From positions 1-44,061 of the forward strand of contig JANQMB010000248.1 in NCBI GenBank assembly GCA_028280355.1: a stretch of 44,061 nucleotides of DNA. Direction: 5' to 3'. The position numbers and the translations under genes were made by a program. The stretch comes from Verrucomicrobiales bacterium (lineage in GTDB: Bacteria; Verrucomicrobiota; Verrucomicrobiia; Verrucomicrobiales; DEV007). The notes under the pieces were generated by a model. The model saw only the letters and a program-made list of their open reading frames with translations, was not told the origin of the DNA and ran no database searches. Positions 42,227-44,061 of this stretch are shown here, piece by piece (positions within the stretch are counted from its first letter, which is position 1; each line of letters opens with the position of its first letter).

Positions 42227-42641
42227 CTAGCCACTCAAACTTTTATCTTGATTAAAAAAATCACCACCTTGAGACCGGAAATATAGCGATGAAAAAAATT
42301 ACCAAAACAGCTTGCGTTTCCAGAACCAAGAGGTTTATAGTTAGACTTCATTAAGCAAAGTGTTTTCGCTTTGTTTATGTGTTGAGGGGATACGGGGTGG
42401 CGCTGGCATTTAGGGTTGAGGTTCCTTGCCAGCGTCACCTCACTCTCTTTAAGGGTAAGGCGGAATCTGCGGCGCTGGCCATCCGATCTTGAGCGGCGAC
42501 GCTATTCGGGGTGAGCTGGCATCTGGGAGAGATGGCGATCCCCATCTGAACAACGCGCATTTCCTCGTTGGGTCGAGCCCCTGGGGTGCGCCCCTCCTGA
42601 GGGCAAGTCTCGGGCGCCGGCCGATCCGCTATCGGCTCCCC
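42227..42641. other. AT-rich intergenic region with a long hairpin
   Basis: About 410 bases hold no gene I can support. The first 150 bases are markedly AT-rich and probably carry the promoter of the ligase-family gene. GGTGGCGCTGGCA (42396-42408) pairs with TGCCAGCGTCACC (42427-42439) with one mismatch, a 13-bp stem with an 18-nt loop. Confidence 0.5.
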
Positions 42642-43469
42642 TCAGCGCCGCCCCCCACGCCTGATCTGCTTGGAGGTTCCAGGGCGTTGATAACGCGCAT
42701 CGCGGCGGTTGTGATAGACCGCCTCCCCTTTGAAGATCTTGCTGAAACTGTCGCCGATCGAGCGGAACCCCTCCTTCACTCTCCCGCCAGCCCCTTCCAA
42801 TCCTCCGGTGGTGCGCGCGATCACTGCACCCTGCCCGACCTGGCCGGATCCAGTGTGGCCGACCTCGCTGGGCTCCCTGCCATACGAACGGACAGCGCGC
42901 CGGTCCATGGTGGCGGGGTCGGGCAGGATCGGCTGCCGGTCGACCTGCCGGGCAGCGAACCACTCCTGCCGGAGGATACGGCCGTCCTCCCCCGCGATCT
43001 CGAGTTGACCCACATCTCGCCCCTCGGCGTCCCGCAGGTAGAGCACCCACAGCGGCGCGTTGCCGTGTGCGGCAGCACGCAGTTCGTAGTCGACGGCGTC
43101 GAACCCCACCTTGGACTGGGTCGCCGCCCGGTTGGCAATGCGGAAGGCTTCCACCGAGTCGACACGCAGCCGTCGCGTATCGACCGCCACCCCCCCTCCG
43201 GACGAATACACCGTGTCGGCGACGATCCTACCCCCGCGCAGCACAAAAACCCGTTCGCCATCTGGAATCCGCGTCACCACCTCCCACGCCTCCGGCTGAT
43301 CCTGGCCGCGGTGCCCGCGGAGTTGGGTGACGTTGTTGACCGCACCAGAACCGCGCTCCGCCTTCAGTGTGTCGAGCACCTGCCAGGCGCTCTCCCCAGG
43401 AGCCTTCGCCAAGGCCAACAGGACACAGGCGAGGAGGATCCAGGGAAGGTAGCGGCTCTTCAATGACAT
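42642..43469 (-). CDS. exported protein of unknown function
   Basis: The 275-residue product has a signal peptide (MSLKSRYLPWILLACVLLALAKAPG) and a soluble alpha-beta part (GERVFVLRGGRIVADTVYSSGG; VGFDAVDYELRAAAHGNAPLWVLYLRD; VGQLEIAGEDGRIL), which resembles PepSY-type repeats (GNAPLWVLYLRDAEGRDVGQ). The C-terminal third is charged and Gly-rich and probably disordered. No enzyme motif is seen. It is flanked on both sides by AT-rich intergenic DNA. Confidence 0.75.
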   Translation of the reverse strand: MSLKSRYLPWILLACVLLALAKAPGESAWQVLDTLKAERGSGAVNNVTQLRGHRGQDQPEAWEVVTRIPDGERVFVLRGGRIVADTVYSSGGGVAVDTRRLRVDSVEAFRIANRAATQSKVGFDAVDYELRAAAHGNAPLWVLYLRDAEGRDVGQLEIAGEDGRILRQEWFAARQVDRQPILPDPATMDRRAVRSYGREPSEVGHTGSGQVGQGAVIARTTGGLEGAGGRVKEGFRSIGDSFSKIFKGEAVYHNRRDARYQRPGTSKQIRRGGRR

Positions 43470-43711
43470 CGGATGCGATCTGGCTGAATGGCAATAGCTA
43501 ACATTTATTAAATACTCAGTTTATCAAGATTTTTTCCAAAATTATCAGAATGCAATTTTCCTATTTTTCAGCCTAGTAACTGGCTTTCCTCCCACTGGGC
43601 ATAGTCGGTCTCAAACCAGTAGGAAGCGCGCTGGCGAGCGATGGGAGAACAGAGCTCGTCGCCGAAGATAGGGGGGCTCCGACATGCCCACGGGGCGCCC
43701 TCCCGGACGGC

Positions 43712-44061
43712 TTATGGGACGGCGGGGGGCGGGACTTCGCCGGTCACCGGGGTGCTTTCGAGCCCCTGGCGATACCGCGTCGCCAACAGCTCGATCATCG
43801 CGGGGTGCTCGGAGAGGAGGTCTGCCCGATGGATGTTGAGGCCGGGGTGGGCCTCCTCCGCCCGCTGGCAAATCGCATCGATGTCGCCCCCACGGCCGGC
43901 ATGGCCACCCGGTGACATCAGCAATAGGGCGAGGACGACATCGCCAGTGAAGCCCTCGGCGCCGAGCAGCGTTTCGAGCAGCGGCTCGTTGAAATCGTAC
44001 TCCGCCCCGGGGCGGCGCTCCATCGACGCCTCCCCCACCCGCTCGAAGGCCGCGCCGAGCC
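43712..44061 (-). CDS. CbiX/sirohydrochlorin chelatase-like protein, 5' end outside the window
   Basis: The frame is open to the window edge, so the N-terminal part is missing; a GTG at 44038 is probably an internal Val (LGAAFERVGEASMERR). The visible 115 codons show LALLLMSPGGHAGRGGDIDAIC and LLSEHPAMIELLATRYRQGL, the second-half pattern of CbiX/CbiK-type chelatases that place Co or Fe in sirohydrochlorin for cobalamin or siroheme. The usual catalytic His of the first half is not in view; the H of GGHAG is the second-half one. The 240 bases after its stop hold nothing that I can support. Confidence 0.65.
   Translation of the reverse strand, partial: LGAAFERVGEASMERRPGAEYDFNEPLLETLLGAEGFTGDVVLALLLMSPGGHAGRGGDIDAICQRAEEAHPGLNIHRADLLSEHPAMIELLATRYRQGLESTPVTGEVPPPAVP

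Noticed and set aside
42235-42438. A 67-codon minus-strand frame in the AT-rich intergenic region
   Set aside because: It crosses the 13-bp hairpin, has no start signal and has irregular composition.
42489-43466. A plus-strand frame of 325 codons opposite the exported protein
   Set aside because: The minus-strand frame has a signal peptide and normal composition; the plus frame is Pro/Arg/Gly-rich without motif.

Overview
The window is a high-GC bacterial chromosome segment, most likely from the phylum Verrucomicrobiota. The signs are a secreted protein ending in the STDLKTW...KFYRS tail common in that phylum, an SHD1-like lipoprotein, a SecA with a long insert, few Shine-Dalgarno sequences, and dense housekeeping genes with dispersed intergenic palindromes. 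The assignment is inferred from gene content; no rRNA gene or other phylogenetic marker was compared.

Layout. 1-4.45 kb: chromosomal genes (a partial unknown, DAHP synthase, a LOG-family protein, TlyA). 4.5-13.3 kb: a complete-looking inovirus (filamentous phage) prophage of about 8.6 kb. It has an HUH replication initiator, a putative ssDNA-binding protein, a short Pf3-like major coat protein, minor coat proteins, a pIII-like adsorption protein, a Zot-family assembly ATPase, a large nested inverted repeat that could be an origin or packaging signal, and a minus-strand module of very small genes. It carries no integrase. It is bracketed by two diverged copies of a structured small-RNA gene of about 185 bp, each ending in a perfect rho-independent terminator, and a 22-bp identical core at their 3' ends is a natural att site. 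13.3-17.9 kb: an accessory island with two small membrane-protein genes preceded by attC-like imperfect palindromes, a NERD protein, a HEPN-motif protein and a HicBA toxin-antitoxin pair. 18-44 kb: chromosome again, with PutA, a YHS protein, an LptF/G permease, an isolated DhaK, a large TPR protein, a SWIM-SNF2 helicase, ParA, SecA, DsbD, a transglutaminase-like protein, an SHD1-like lipoprotein, a lipoate/biotin ligase-family protein and a partial CbiX-like chelatase.

The most striking single observation is the dsbD gene at 36.9-39.1 kb. Its reading frame is interrupted by one TGA exactly where the first cysteine of the C-terminal thioredoxin W-C-x-x-C motif should be. The frame then continues intact to a normal end, and a small hairpin with a G at the start of its loop lies 23 nt after the TGA, as in bacterial SECIS elements. 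It is best read as a selenoprotein DsbD (W-Sec-A-T-C). All other cysteines of the DsbD electron relay are present.

Together the genes describe a free-living heterotroph with proline and dihydroxyacetone metabolism, an elaborate envelope and a periplasmic disulfide relay, carrying an integrated filamentous phage beside a small defence-like island.
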